In this document: positions 54,122 through 63,905 of the stretch, piece after piece
Layout of the letters: every line of letters starts with the position of its first letter
Numbering within the stretch: position 1 is the first letter of the stretch
Source: Bryobacterales bacterium
GTDB lineage: Bacteria > Acidobacteriota > Terriglobia > Bryobacterales > UBA6623
Assembly: GCA_026713545.1 (NCBI GenBank)
Contig: JAPOOG010000072.1
Location: 1-64,000 of the forward strand
Reading direction: 5' to 3'
Length of the DNA: 64,000 nt
Made by a program: the position numbers and the translations under genes
The notes under the pieces: model-generated
Told to the model about the DNA's origin: nothing
The model's database searches: none
Seen by the model: only the letters and a program-made list of their open reading frames with translations

Positions 54122-54364
54122 TTTCTTTTCAACAACTCACTGGATAAACGCCCTTGCCGACATCATGCTCGTGTCAGCACTATGTCAGCATAAGCTCCCC
54201 GTCACCTCTGTCAATCCATACCGACCGACGAGAATGGTGCTCTTCAGCGACGTGACACATGCCGCAGGGCAGGCTTTGCTCCCGATCCAGCATTCTCGTA
54301 AAGACTCAAACTTCGGGGATCTGGAATTTACGGATCTTGCGGAAGTGGATGTTGAAGGGTACGG
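54122..54364. other. Short intergenic stretch after tRNA-Lys
   Basis: No supported gene. A short plus-strand frame overlaps the end of the next gene and has no similarity. Confidence 0.4.
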
Positions 54365-56749
54365 TTATTCCTCAGCCCGTTGCAGGAAAACGTCACTGGT
54401 GACGATCGCGGTGACCGCCGCAGAGAACCGGTATCCGTTGTCTTCCAGAGCACGGCGTATCGAGAGCAACGTATGGAAGTCGCCGGATTGCAGATTGCGA
54501 GTCAGGGCGTACGTCATGAGGCGTTTGGAAAAATTGTCGACGAACTTCCGCCGTTGCGGACCTTGCAGAAGATAACGTTTGAGATCTTCGAGTCCGTGCA
54601 GCGTGGTGCCATCCGGCAATTCGGCCCAGTCAGCAAGCGAGCCGCCGTTTACCGATTTCGAGTTCGTCCGACGGCCAATCCCGTCGAACTCTTCCAGCGA
54701 GAGCCCCAGAGCATCCATGCGGCTATGACAGCCGGCACAACGGGTTTCTCGACGGTGCCGTGCCATCATTTCAGCCAAGGTCAACGGACGTCCGTCATCG
54801 GCTTGGACGTCCTCCAGTTTGTCGACCGTGACGGGCGGCGGCAACGGTGGCGTGCCAAGAATCTCGCGCAGTATATAAGCGCCACGTTCCACGGCGCTAC
54901 GCCGGTCCGGATGCGAAGTCAGACTCAGAATCCCGGCCATACCCAATAAGCCGCCCCGACCGTCGCGATCCGTGAATCGGACTCTCTGAAAACCCTCACT
55001 GGTGACGTCTGCCATTGCATAGTACGCCGCCAGTTCGCGATTCACAAACGTGAAATCAGAGTCGATGAGGTTCAGGATGCTCAGATCACGGCGAATGATT
55101 TCCTCGACGAAATAAAGCACTTCGTCATACATCGCCCTTTGCAGCGATTCGGTGAACTCCGGAAAGCGCTGAGGGCTGATGTCGAGATGGTCGGCGATCT
55201 TGTTGAACTTGAGCCAATACCCGGCGAACTGCGTCGCCAGGGCGGCAGCCTTCCGGTCCGAAAGCATTCGCCTTACCTGAGCTTTCAGCACCTCAGGATG
55301 GTGCAACCGCTGCTCGAAGGCTAAACGAGTCAGTTCCTCATCCGGCGGCCCGGACCATAGAAAATACGACAGTCGGGACGCTACTTCGTGATCGGACAAC
55401 GGAGCGGTCGCTTCGGATTTCTCCCGTTTCTTGTCACTCCAGTTGATCACCATTCTTTCCCAGCGGTGCTCCTCGGGCAAGTAGACAAACTGCGGCGAGG
55501 CCAAGATACCCTGCAATACCTGTCGACAGGCGCCCTCGAAATTCTTGCCGCTTTTGATCTGTTCGTCATAAAGGCCCTTGAGGCCGGCAGTCTCCTCTTC
55601 GTGCAGAGGTCGGCGGTAGGCCCGGGCGGCGAAGGCGGACAGGTGTTGGTAGGCCGCAGCTTGCAATTCGGACGGCGGAGTCGGGTACGAGGAGTCGAGC
55701 CGAGCCGGTCGCGGCTCTGGGTGAAAACGGATGCCCTTGTCAGGATCGACTGAGGCGTGTACGACAATCTGATCTGCTGCCAGCAGATAACGCGACAACT
55801 TCGAAGGGGATAACTGCATCTCGAGCCCCTGGTTCACAAAGCCGCCGTCACTGGCTGTTCCACCTGGCTGCGTAAGGCTACCGAGGCCCAGGTCGAGACC
55901 GGTCAATTCGCGCACCGTGTTGTCGTACTCGAAAGGCGTCATCTGCCGCAGCCGCGCATTGCTGGCGCGGGACGAGTCGGGTGTGATGCGCGATTCCATC
56001 TCCTTTTCGAACCACAGGCCGAAGAGTTCCCGTTCTTCTTCGGAGGGTTGGCGTTTCTGGCTCGGATGAGGCATTGCGCCGGTGGTGATGGCGCGTGCAA
56101 TCTTCTCCCACTGCTGATGCCAACTACTGAGATCCTCACCTGGCCACTGATCCGTGTATTCCTCAATGGCAAGTCCGCCTTCACGGCTCTGTTTGCCGTG
56201 GCAGTCGTAGCAGTAATGCCGCAGGAAGGGATGGATCTCCTTTTCGAATGTCAACTCTTTAGCCGGCCCGGACAGAACTTGATATGCCACAGCCACAGGT
56301 TGTTCCGGCGCCATCTCTAACGCAATGTCCCCTTCCTGCTTGTCCGCCGGCCAAGCACCCTCGTCGATCCATCTTGCAATGACCCTGATTTGTTCCTCGC
56401 CAGGTCTGGGATTGCCCTGGGGAGGCATCGCGAGGCTGTCCGCGGGAGGAGCCGACAGACGTTGTATCAGCAGACTTTGGGAAGACTGTCGGGCAATGAT
56501 CACCCGGCCGTTGTCACTGCCCTGCAGTGCAGTTTCACGGCGGTCCAGCCGCAGGCCGGCCATCTGGGTTTCCGAGCCGTGGCACCGCAAACAAAATTGC
56601 TCGAAGATCGGTCGAACCTTCGTATCCCATTCCTGGGGTTGATCATTGTTCGCCGCGAGGGCGGGAAAATAAACCATCCCGACACCAAGGAAAAGAGCGA
56701 GTCCGCGGGCACTGATGACGGGCCGGATGGCGAAGCGGGCAGGCTGCAT
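54365..56749 (-). CDS. DUF1592-type multidomain secreted protein with cytochrome-like heme motifs
   Basis: A 794-residue secreted protein (signal peptide with ALFLGVGMVYFPALA). Three C-x-x-C-H heme motifs are visible: FCLRCHG, YCYDCHG and RCAGCHS. Between them lies the DUF1587/1595/1592/1588/1585 set: RQMTPFEYDNTVRELTGLDL, FAARAYRRPLHEEE, SRLSYFLWSGPPDEELT, TFVNRELAAYYAM, SHPDRRSAVERGAYILREIL and the ending GYRFSAAVTAIVTSDVFLQR. Such proteins are abundant in Planctomycetes and Acidobacteria and always pair with a DUF1552 Tat-exported protein, as here. Role uncertain; breakdown of complex organic matter at the surface has been proposed for the group. Confidence 0.9.
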   Translation of the reverse strand: MQPARFAIRPVISARGLALFLGVGMVYFPALAANNDQPQEWDTKVRPIFEQFCLRCHGSETQMAGLRLDRRETALQGSDNGRVIIARQSSQSLLIQRLSAPPADSLAMPPQGNPRPGEEQIRVIARWIDEGAWPADKQEGDIALEMAPEQPVAVAYQVLSGPAKELTFEKEIHPFLRHYCYDCHGKQSREGGLAIEEYTDQWPGEDLSSWHQQWEKIARAITTGAMPHPSQKRQPSEEERELFGLWFEKEMESRITPDSSRASNARLRQMTPFEYDNTVRELTGLDLGLGSLTQPGGTASDGGFVNQGLEMQLSPSKLSRYLLAADQIVVHASVDPDKGIRFHPEPRPARLDSSYPTPPSELQAAAYQHLSAFAARAYRRPLHEEETAGLKGLYDEQIKSGKNFEGACRQVLQGILASPQFVYLPEEHRWERMVINWSDKKREKSEATAPLSDHEVASRLSYFLWSGPPDEELTRLAFEQRLHHPEVLKAQVRRMLSDRKAAALATQFAGYWLKFNKIADHLDISPQRFPEFTESLQRAMYDEVLYFVEEIIRRDLSILNLIDSDFTFVNRELAAYYAMADVTSEGFQRVRFTDRDGRGGLLGMAGILSLTSHPDRRSAVERGAYILREILGTPPLPPPVTVDKLEDVQADDGRPLTLAEMMARHRRETRCAGCHSRMDALGLSLEEFDGIGRRTNSKSVNGGSLADWAELPDGTTLHGLEDLKRYLLQGPQRRKFVDNFSKRLMTYALTRNLQSGDFHTLLSIRRALEDNGYRFSAAVTAIVTSDVFLQRAEE

Positions 56750-56759
56750 GGGGATCTTC

Positions 56760-58109
56760 TTATCCCGCTAACGACGAACCATACGACTCGGTCGCCTCCT
56801 GAAACCCGTCCAGCGGGGCGCCCATGGTTTCTGCGATAGACAAAAAGAGCCGAGACATCGAGCCGCCTTGGAAATCGATGGCCCGCCCGGTCTTGATCCT
56901 GCCGCCGCCACCGCCAGCCAGAAGCAATGGATACTGCGTGCAGGTATGGCGGTTTCCGTCCCACATATCGGATCCGATCATGACCATCGAATTGTCCAGC
57001 AGCGTGCAATCCCCTTCCTGCACTTCGTCCATCTTCTGCAGCAAATAAGCGTATTGAGAGATATGCCAGCGGTTGATGAGATGGTATTGGTGCAGCGAAA
57101 TCGGTGTTTCCTTGTGGTGGCTCAATGCATGCCACTGGCCAGAGACGCCAGGCAGGAAGCTGAAGTCCATATATTTTGGGCCGTAGCTGTCAAACATGAA
57201 CGTCAGCACGCGGGTCTTATCCATTCGCAAGGCCAGCACGATCAAATCAAGCATCAATCGGGTGTGTTTGCGGAAGTTCTCCGGCTGATAGAGAGCAAAA
57301 TCCGGTGTCTCGCCGGCACCGCTCGGGTCATCAGCGTGATAACGCTTGGAGATGGAAGGGGCAGTCGCCTGTTGACGTTGCCAAGCGTTCTTTTCCTGCT
57401 CCAGGCGCTCGATCCGCAGCTCCAATTCGCGAATGCCCTCGAAGTATTCGGCCAAAGTCTGGCTGTCTTGCGCACTGATGCGTTTTTCAAGATCCTTGGC
57501 CTGACCGAGCACAAAGTCGAGCACGCTCTTGTCCCGCTTCAACCAGGACTTATCGGAGAACAAAGCCGCGAACGTCATGGCGGGATCGATTTCCTTGGAA
57601 AGAGGCTTGTCAGGACCTCTCCAAGAGATGCTGGAATCATAGAAGGCACGGCCGTTTCTTGAGGGAGCAATGCCCAGCACGAGCGAACGAAACTCGGTTT
57701 GGTCGCCGATCCGAGCGGCGATCTGCTGATCGAAAGAAATGCCTGATCGGTTATGGTCCCGCCCTCCTGGTTCGCCTGTCAGAAAGGCGGCGACCTTGCC
57801 GGCATGTCCGCGCACTTTGCTCAGATGCAGATGGGACATGTCCTGAAGGACATTGACCTTGTGCTTGATCTCTTCCAGCGGCTCAAGAGTAGGCTCGAGC
57901 TTCAGATCTTCGCCCGAACCGGAGGCTCCCCATTGATGCGTATTGACACCGAGCGGGAAGAAAGTCGTCACAAAGCGAATCGGGGCCTGAGCAGCCGCCT
58001 GCTTTGCCGGAGCCGCAGTGAGCGTCGAGACGGATTCCAGCCAAGGCAGAGTGAGGCTCACTCCCGCAGCTTTCAGGAACGACCGGCGATTCGCTTGATG
58101 GTGTCTCAT
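56760..58109 (-). CDS. DUF1552 family Tat-exported protein
   Basis: A 449-residue protein with a twin-arginine signal (NRRSFLKAAGVSLTLPWLES). Then come RFVTTFFPLGVNTHQWGASG, SGISFDQQIAARIGD and YGPKYMDFSFLPGVSGQWHA, and SMVMIGSDMWDGNRHTCTQY near the end, typical of DUF1552 (sulfatase-like/alkaline-phosphatase-like fold relatives). The function is unknown. It is transcribed just upstream of the DUF1592 protein with an 11-base gap; the pair is a conserved module. The divergent region to the bactofilin gene must hold its promoter. Confidence 0.92.
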   Translation of the reverse strand: MRHHQANRRSFLKAAGVSLTLPWLESVSTLTAAPAKQAAAQAPIRFVTTFFPLGVNTHQWGASGSGEDLKLEPTLEPLEEIKHKVNVLQDMSHLHLSKVRGHAGKVAAFLTGEPGGRDHNRSGISFDQQIAARIGDQTEFRSLVLGIAPSRNGRAFYDSSISWRGPDKPLSKEIDPAMTFAALFSDKSWLKRDKSVLDFVLGQAKDLEKRISAQDSQTLAEYFEGIRELELRIERLEQEKNAWQRQQATAPSISKRYHADDPSGAGETPDFALYQPENFRKHTRLMLDLIVLALRMDKTRVLTFMFDSYGPKYMDFSFLPGVSGQWHALSHHKETPISLHQYHLINRWHISQYAYLLQKMDEVQEGDCTLLDNSMVMIGSDMWDGNRHTCTQYPLLLAGGGGGRIKTGRAIDFQGGSMSRLFLSIAETMGAPLDGFQEATESYGSSLAG

Positions 58110-58281
58110 GGATGATTCCCTTGGAGAAACGTCAACATGTTCGTCTGGCAGCGTTCAAACGACCGTCTCAGACAGAGCGAAGTACGCTCACATACTTGGC
58201 TAAAGTATACACCGGTCCAGATCTCCGAGGAAGTCGTAAGTGTGTGGTATCATAACCAGTCTGTAAAGTGAGAGGGCTGTC

Positions 58282-58869
58282 ATGTGGGGACACAAAGAAG
58301 AACCGTTACCAACGAAAACCACTACGCCGACAACCGGCCAACCAGTTTCCCGTTCCGACACGGCACAACCTTCAGGCTTGAGCGCGGCCGTCAGTCCGGC
58401 GGCCGATGTTGATCGCTCCGGGCAAGCCCAAGCGAAGATCGGAAAGACCCTCAAGCTCAAGGGTGAAATGACCGGCAGCGAAGACGTTTACGTCGATGGA
58501 GAAGTCGAAGGAACGATCGAGTTGCCTGAAAACACCTTGGTGGTCGGACCGAGCGGCAACGTTCGTGCGAAAGTGAAAGCCCGCTCAGTCACCATATTTG
58601 GTCATCTGGAAGGGAAAGTGCAGGCTGGCGAAAGGATTGAGATTCGCAAGACCGGATCGCTGGAAGGCGACTTGGTGACGCCTCGAATCGTCATCGAAGA
58701 CGGCGCAGTATTTCGGGGAAGCATTGATGTCATGAAACCTGAAATCAAAGAGAAAGTACCGCCGAAAGTGAGCAAACCCTCGCGGAGCAGACCACCGGTT
58801 GTAGCGGCATCAAGACCCGATCGGCCAACAATCTCCACGGTCGGATCAACTGGCAACTCGGGTTCCTAG
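58282..58869 (+). CDS. Bactofilin
   Basis: A 195-residue polymer-forming protein. A disordered Thr/Pro/Ser N-terminus is followed by the right-handed beta-helix: AKIGKTLKLKGEMTGSEDVY, VDGEVEGTIELPENTLVVG, NVRAKVKARSVTIFGHLEGK, GDLVTPRIVIEDGAVFRGSI, then a basic disordered tail. Bactofilins self-assemble into filaments that scaffold cell-shape and envelope enzymes. It is divergent from the DUF1552 gene and followed by a methyltransferase and a TPR protein, perhaps in one operon. Confidence 0.93.
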   Translation: MWGHKEEPLPTKTTTPTTGQPVSRSDTAQPSGLSAAVSPAADVDRSGQAQAKIGKTLKLKGEMTGSEDVYVDGEVEGTIELPENTLVVGPSGNVRAKVKARSVTIFGHLEGKVQAGERIEIRKTGSLEGDLVTPRIVIEDGAVFRGSIDVMKPEIKEKVPPKVSKPSRSRPPVVAASRPDRPTISTVGSTGNSGS

Positions 58870-58923
58870 GCAGCGCCCGGCAAGATCAGTCACGACAACA
58901 TCAGGGAATGCAGGGAGAACAAG

Positions 58924-59601
58924 TTGGCGGAGTTCTCCGACAGGTTAGTTGATAACAGCCAGCGCGCGGCCTCACCGGGTGCGTCCATCGGGGCGGATCC
59001 GTTCGATTCAACTCTCGCGCCAAGCTCCTCGAAGCGTTACAGCCGAGGTCTCAGATACTGCCTCTCTTCGCTGCCGGACACAGAGCACCGCCAAGTGCTT
59101 GACTTGGGCGGCTTGAGCGAATCGAGTGTCAGTTTCCTCAGTTCCTTAGGTTGCAGAATCCACGCGCTTGATTTGCTATCGTTGTTCGACGCTTATCAGG
59201 AGAAATTGCCGGGACAAAGGTTTAGTCCAGCCGACGCCAATTCATTCATCAAAGAATATCTCGGATACCCACCCGCGACCTTTGACATCATCCTCGTCTG
59301 GGATGTGATCGAATTCTTTGACACGGAAGTGCTCAAGCTTGCCGTGTCTCAATTCGGCCGGATTTTGCAACCCGGCGGGTCGCTGTTAACCTTTTTTCAC
59401 ACCAGGTCAAAGGGAATATCCGTCACGTCGAACCAGTATCAGATCGAAGATGCAGACTATCTCCGGATCCGGGAACGGCATCGAAGGCCGCTGTCCCATA
59501 CCTTCAATAATCGAAGTCTGGAGCGACTGTTCGGCGGTTTCGGTTCGCTGAAGTTTTTTTTGACACACGACAGCATCCGAGAGGTAATCGTAATACGCTA
59601 A
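58924..59601 (+). CDS. Class I SAM-dependent methyltransferase-like protein
   Basis: A 225-residue protein starting at TTG 58924 with a GGGAGA site upstream. The AdoMet loop is weakly present as QVLDLGGLSESSVSFL, then CRIHALDLL, and FDIILVWDVIEFFDTEVLKL and RILQPGGSLLTFFHTRS give motifs II-III. The C-terminus has RPLSHTFNNRSLERLFGGFG. The substrate is unknown. It lies 54 bases after the bactofilin gene and before a TPR gene, suggesting a shared transcript, but there is no known link of function. Confidence 0.8.
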   Translation: MAEFSDRLVDNSQRAASPGASIGADPFDSTLAPSSSKRYSRGLRYCLSSLPDTEHRQVLDLGGLSESSVSFLSSLGCRIHALDLLSLFDAYQEKLPGQRFSPADANSFIKEYLGYPPATFDIILVWDVIEFFDTEVLKLAVSQFGRILQPGGSLLTFFHTRSKGISVTSNQYQIEDADYLRIRERHRRPLSHTFNNRSLERLFGGFGSLKFFLTHDSIREVIVIR

Positions 59602-59619
59602 CCTGCGTCATACAGGTTA

Positions 59620-60624
59620 GTGGAGCACGCGTTCCCCAGAATCCGGCTTCTGTTTCTTCTGGCGATCACTGTCTCACCGGACCTCCCGGCAGCAGCATCG
59701 GACAGAGTCGATGATCGCGTCCTCGGGCACGATCATTTCTATAACCTCGAGTATAAGGAAGCGATTGAAGCGAACCGTCGGCTCGTTTCACAACAGCCGG
59801 ATGATCCGTCTGCGCACAATCGCTTAGCGACAGCGATTCTCTACAAAGAGCTGCTGCGACTGGGCAAGCTGGAAACAAAGGCTTTCAAAGGAGACACTCA
59901 ATTTCATGCCTGGGAGAAGCCAAACGCCGACCCCAAGGTCTGGAACGAATTCAAGGGCGTTTTGCTGCGTGGACGACAGATCGCCGAAGACATACTCGAG
60001 GCGGACTCACAAGATGTCAAGGCCCTTTTTGCGCTGTCAACCAACCATGGGCTCGAGAGCACCTATCAATTCATGGTGCGTACATCGTATTTCAGAGCAC
60101 TGCAGAGCAGTAACCGCGCGGACAGGCATAGCCGTGAATCGATCAAAACTCATCCCGAGTTCATCGACGGCTATCTCATCGCAGGCACACACGAATATGT
60201 CGTTGGCAACCTACCCTGGGCTTTGCGATTCATGGTGGCTGTGGGGGGCGTACGAGGTAGCAAGAAGAAGGGGGAGGAATATGTTCGACTTGTCGCCGAG
60301 AACGGCGATTTGGCGCGAGACTCTGCCCGTGCCTTGCTTGTGCTGTTGCTGCGCCGCGAGCAGAGGCCTCTCGAAGCCGTTCCAGTTCTCGAAGGCATCA
60401 TCCGCGATTTTCCGCGCAACTACCTCATGCATCTCGAGCTTGCCGGGCTATATGAAAATGCCGGTCAAGACAACACGGCGCTCGACATCTTCCGAAATAT
60501 ACAGGTCAAAGTGAAGACGAACACGGACCGATTCGGACGCATGCCCACCCGCGTGCAAGAAGCGCTCGCCCGCCGAATCGCGAAAGCCGAAAGGGAAATG
60601 GGAGTCAGGTCCGGCGGCTCATAG
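59620..60624 (+). CDS. Exported TPR-repeat protein
   Basis: A 334-residue protein starting at GTG 59620, with an N-terminal hydrophobic signal (IRLLFLLAITVSPDLPAAAS). TPR-like helix pairs are seen (HFYNLEYKEAIEANRRLVSQ; QDVKALFALSTNHGLEST; PLEAVPVLEGIIRDFPRNYL, with MHLELAGLYENAGQDNTALD). It is probably a periplasmic or envelope scaffold. It is 18 bases after the methyltransferase gene and shares its direction. Function unknown. Confidence 0.75.
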   Translation: MEHAFPRIRLLFLLAITVSPDLPAAASDRVDDRVLGHDHFYNLEYKEAIEANRRLVSQQPDDPSAHNRLATAILYKELLRLGKLETKAFKGDTQFHAWEKPNADPKVWNEFKGVLLRGRQIAEDILEADSQDVKALFALSTNHGLESTYQFMVRTSYFRALQSSNRADRHSRESIKTHPEFIDGYLIAGTHEYVVGNLPWALRFMVAVGGVRGSKKKGEEYVRLVAENGDLARDSARALLVLLLRREQRPLEAVPVLEGIIRDFPRNYLMHLELAGLYENAGQDNTALDIFRNIQVKVKTNTDRFGRMPTRVQEALARRIAKAEREMGVRSGGS

Positions 60625-60761
60625 CACAGCCAATCGCCAACTTCTCCATGGCCTCGCCCTCATCTCTCGAATCGGCGACCCATTCACACACTCGGACTCC
60701 TGTGAGCCACATTGATCAACGCAAGCAGGATTGTTCCTGCCTTTCGTATGGAGGAGGGGAT

Positions 60762-61208
60762 TCACACCTGCCAGAAGGCTGCTAGTTTCCGCATCACTCG
60801 CTTCGCGTGTTGCGGGCTGCTTGCTGCGGCGAAAATGGTGTTGTCACCAGCGATCGTTCCGACTAAGCCGAGGTCGGTTTCGAAGTCCAATGCTTCTGCG
60901 ACCGTTCCCGCACTTCCGGGGAGCGTCTTGACAACGATGAGGTTGCTGGCGAGCTGAAGGTCGCGGACGAGCTTTCCCAGAACCCGCCGCAGCGTGTCGC
61001 GGTTTGCTTCCGAGGGTTGGAGCACGTCGCGCTCGCGGTAGCCCTCACGGGTCTTGACAACGCCCAATTCCCGCAGATCGCGGGAGAGCGTTCCCTGGCT
61101 GGCTTGGACACCGACGGACTTCAGGTGTCTGGCAAGGTCTTGCTGCGTGGTGACGGACCGGGAGCGTAGTATCTTTTGAATCTGCGCTTGCCGGAACGTC
61201 TTGGTCAT
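60762..61208 (-). CDS. argR: Arginine repressor ArgR
   Basis: A 148-residue protein with the ArgR winged helix (RSVTTQQDLARHLKSVGVQA, then SQGTLSRDLRELGVVK) and the C-terminal arginine-binding trimerisation domain (LIVVKTLPGSAGTVAEALDF, GLVGTIAGDNTIFAA). It represses arginine biosynthesis genes when arginine is high. It overlaps the argH stop as ATGA, so repressor and target genes are co-expressed, an autoregulatory arrangement. Confidence 0.95.
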   Translation of the reverse strand: MTKTFRQAQIQKILRSRSVTTQQDLARHLKSVGVQASQGTLSRDLRELGVVKTREGYRERDVLQPSEANRDTLRRVLGKLVRDLQLASNLIVVKTLPGSAGTVAEALDFETDLGLVGTIAGDNTIFAAASSPQHAKRVMRKLAAFWQV

Positions 61209-62593
61209 TGTGTGCGCCGCATCGCCGCCAGACGTTTGTCGGCTTCTTCGAGCGCATCGAGAAGTACGGAGGAGGCCGTACCTCCGGGAACGACGTGATT
61301 GCTCAGCGCACTCCGTGCCGTGAGAAGATCGCGCGCCTTGTCGTCGAACTCAGAGGCGATCTCCTTCAGCTCATCCGTCGTCCAGTCCTGGGGTCTGTTG
61401 CCGGTGCGAACGCTCTCGAGTACAAGCTTGCCCACGATCTGATGGGCGCGGTGGAAGGGGACTCCTTTTTTTGACAACTCCTCCGCGAGTGCAGTCGCGG
61501 AAACCCAGCTTTCATCAGCCGCAGCTTCCATGCGGTCAGGATGGATGGCGGCAGTCTGAACGGTAAGCTTCATGACAGCCAGGCAGCCGGAGAGCTGCGC
61601 GGCGGCGTCGAAGACAGGTTCCTTGTCTTCTTGCAAGTCTCGGTTGTAGGAAAGAGGGAGACCCTTGAGCGTCATCATCAGTGAAAGCAGGCTCCCGCTG
61701 ACGCGTCCGGATTTGCCGCGCACCAGCTCACAGGCATCGGGGTTCTTTTTCTGGGGCATCAGGCTGGAACCGCTGGTGACCTCGTCGCCCAGCTCGAGGA
61801 AGCCGAACTCCTCGCCGGAATAGAGAATCCAATCCTCGGCCAAGCGGCTGAGGTGGAGCATCGTGCCGGCCGCGGCGTAAAGGAAGTCCAAGGCGAAGTC
61901 GCGGTCGGAGACGGCATCGATGCTGTTGGCGGAAAGCTTGCTGAAGCCCAGCTCGTCGGCCATCGCTTGCCGGTCGAAGGGGAATCCGCTGCCGGCGAGC
62001 GCACCGCTGCCGAGAGGAAGAACGTCAGTGCGGCGATAGGCGTCGTCGAAGCGCTGCCAATCGCGTGCGAACATCTCGAAGTAAGCCAGCAAATAGTGAG
62101 CCCATAAGACAGGCTGCGCGCGCCTCAAGTGCGTGTAGCCGGGAAGCAAAGCGTCGGGCTCGCGCATTGCGAAGTCGAGCAGCACGCCCATCAACCCCAC
62201 GAGAAGCTCTTGGATGGCATTGATTTCGGTCTTCATCCAGAGGCGGAAGTCGGTGGCGACTTGCTCGTTGCGGCTGCGTCCGGTGTGGATCTTTTGGCTC
62301 AAGGCGCCAGCCTTCTCGTCGAGCTTTCGAATGACGAAAGTGTGAATGTCTTCGTCTTCCGCCTCGCCGAACATATCTGTTTCTCGCGCTTCCGAAAGGA
62401 TTTCGTCGAATGCCCGGTGAACGATCTCGCGCTCCTCGCAGGTGAGAATACCGACACTCGCCAAAGCCGAAGCGAATGCTTTCGAACCGAGGATGTCCGC
62501 CTCGAGGAGCCTGCGGTCAAAATCCAACGAGCCGGAGAACTGTTCGAACAGTTCGGCCGGACCATGCTCGAATCGACCGCCCCAAAGCTTCAT
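61205..62593 (-). CDS. argH: Argininosuccinate lyase
   Basis: A 462-residue enzyme of the fumarase/aspartase superfamily. It starts MKLWGGRFEHGPAELFEQFS and has HTGRSRNEQVATDFRLW, PGYTHLRRAQPVLWAHYLLA and the signature TSGSSLMPQKKNPDACELVR. It cleaves argininosuccinate into arginine and fumarate, the last step of arginine synthesis. The start overlaps the argG stop and the stop overlaps argR (ATGA), so all three are co-translated. Confidence 0.97.
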   Translation of the reverse strand: MKLWGGRFEHGPAELFEQFSGSLDFDRRLLEADILGSKAFASALASVGILTCEEREIVHRAFDEILSEARETDMFGEAEDEDIHTFVIRKLDEKAGALSQKIHTGRSRNEQVATDFRLWMKTEINAIQELLVGLMGVLLDFAMREPDALLPGYTHLRRAQPVLWAHYLLAYFEMFARDWQRFDDAYRRTDVLPLGSGALAGSGFPFDRQAMADELGFSKLSANSIDAVSDRDFALDFLYAAAGTMLHLSRLAEDWILYSGEEFGFLELGDEVTSGSSLMPQKKNPDACELVRGKSGRVSGSLLSLMMTLKGLPLSYNRDLQEDKEPVFDAAAQLSGCLAVMKLTVQTAAIHPDRMEAAADESWVSATALAEELSKKGVPFHRAHQIVGKLVLESVRTGNRPQDWTTDELKEIASEFDDKARDLLTARSALSNHVVPGGTASSVLLDALEEADKRLAAMRRTQ

Positions 62594-63810
62594 GATTCAT
62601 CCACGCCGGTCATCACACGTGAGCGCGCTTCGATCGGCAGACCGATCAGGTTGATGAAGCCACGTGCGTCCTTCGGTTCGTAGTCTGCGCCCATGGTGAA
62701 GCTGGCGATGTCGAGTGAGTAGAGCGAATACGGTGAAGTACGGCTGAGCACATCGATGCGGCCCTTGTGGAGCCGCAAGGTGACTTCGCCGGAGACATTC
62801 TCCTGGGTTTTGTCGACGAAAGAGTCGAGCGCCTCACGGAGAGGCGTGAACCACAGCCCGTTGTACACAAGGTCGGCGTAGTCAAGCGCGAGTTTCCGCT
62901 TGCAATGAGCTGTGGCTCGATCAAGCGTGAGCGCCTCGAGCTCGCGATGGGCCGTCATGATCGAAGAGCCGCCGGGCGTCTCGTAGCATCCGCGCGACTT
63001 CATTCCGACGAAGCGGTTTTCGACCAGATCGACTCGGCCCACTCCGTTTTCGGAGCCAAGGCGGTTCAGATTCGCAAGAAGATCGGCCGCGCCAAGCGCC
63101 TCGCCGTCGATAGATACCGGGATCCCTTTTTCGAAGCCGATCGTCACCTCGGCGGGCTCGTCGGGGGCGTCGTCCGGATCGACCGACCACGTCCAGACGG
63201 AGTGGCTCGGCGAGTTGACCGGATCCTCCAGTTCGCCGCCCTCATGGGAGAGATGCCAGAGATTGCGGTCGCGGCTATAGATCTTGGCTTTTGTGGCATC
63301 AATCGGAACGTTGTGCGACTGGGCGTAGTCGATGGCGTCCTCGCGGGATTGGATGTCCCAGATTCGCCAAGGAGCGATGACCTTCAGATGGGGTGCGAGG
63401 GCCTTGTAGGTCAGCTCGAAGCGGACTTGGTCGTTGCCTTTTCCGGTGCAGCCGTGGCAGAGGGCGTCGCAGCCGGTTTCGAGTGCGACCTCGACTTGCC
63501 GTTTCGCCAACAGAGGCCGGGCGATCGAAGTACCAAGCAGGTACTTGTCTTCATAGACCGCGCCGGCGCGCACCACCGGCCATACATAGTCGCGCACGAA
63601 CTCTTCTTGCATGTCGTCGACAAAGATCTCGGAAGCGCCGCTGTCCTTGGCCTTCTGCTGAATACCAGCTAGCTCCTCGTCACCCTGGCCGATGTCGCCG
63701 CACACAGCGACTACCTCGCAGTCGTACTGCTCACGCAGCCAAGGAATGATGATGGATGTATCAAGGCCCCCGGAATAGGCGAGGGCGATTTTTTTCGGGT
63801 TTTTCTCCAT
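62590..63810 (-). CDS. argG: Argininosuccinate synthase
   Basis: A 406-residue enzyme starting MEKNPKKIALAYSGGLDTSI, with the PP-loop AYSGGLDTS, then CHGCTGKGNDQVRFELTY and RGCYETPGGSSIMTAHREL. It joins citrulline and aspartate using ATP. The stop overlaps the argH start. It lies 96 bases downstream of a carbamoyltransferase gene end, giving the order argF-argG-argH-argR. Confidence 0.97.
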   Translation of the reverse strand: MEKNPKKIALAYSGGLDTSIIIPWLREQYDCEVVAVCGDIGQGDEELAGIQQKAKDSGASEIFVDDMQEEFVRDYVWPVVRAGAVYEDKYLLGTSIARPLLAKRQVEVALETGCDALCHGCTGKGNDQVRFELTYKALAPHLKVIAPWRIWDIQSREDAIDYAQSHNVPIDATKAKIYSRDRNLWHLSHEGGELEDPVNSPSHSVWTWSVDPDDAPDEPAEVTIGFEKGIPVSIDGEALGAADLLANLNRLGSENGVGRVDLVENRFVGMKSRGCYETPGGSSIMTAHRELEALTLDRATAHCKRKLALDYADLVYNGLWFTPLREALDSFVDKTQENVSGEVTLRLHKGRIDVLSRTSPYSLYSLDIASFTMGADYEPKDARGFINLIGLPIEARSRVMTGVDES

Positions 63811-63905
63811 GGCAACCTGTGCTTCACATGGCAGTAGAAGATTTATTTTGCTTTGCTATCTCGAAAGAATCGCTGGGAAGGCTCGTTGGTCGCCACCGTG
63901 ATCCC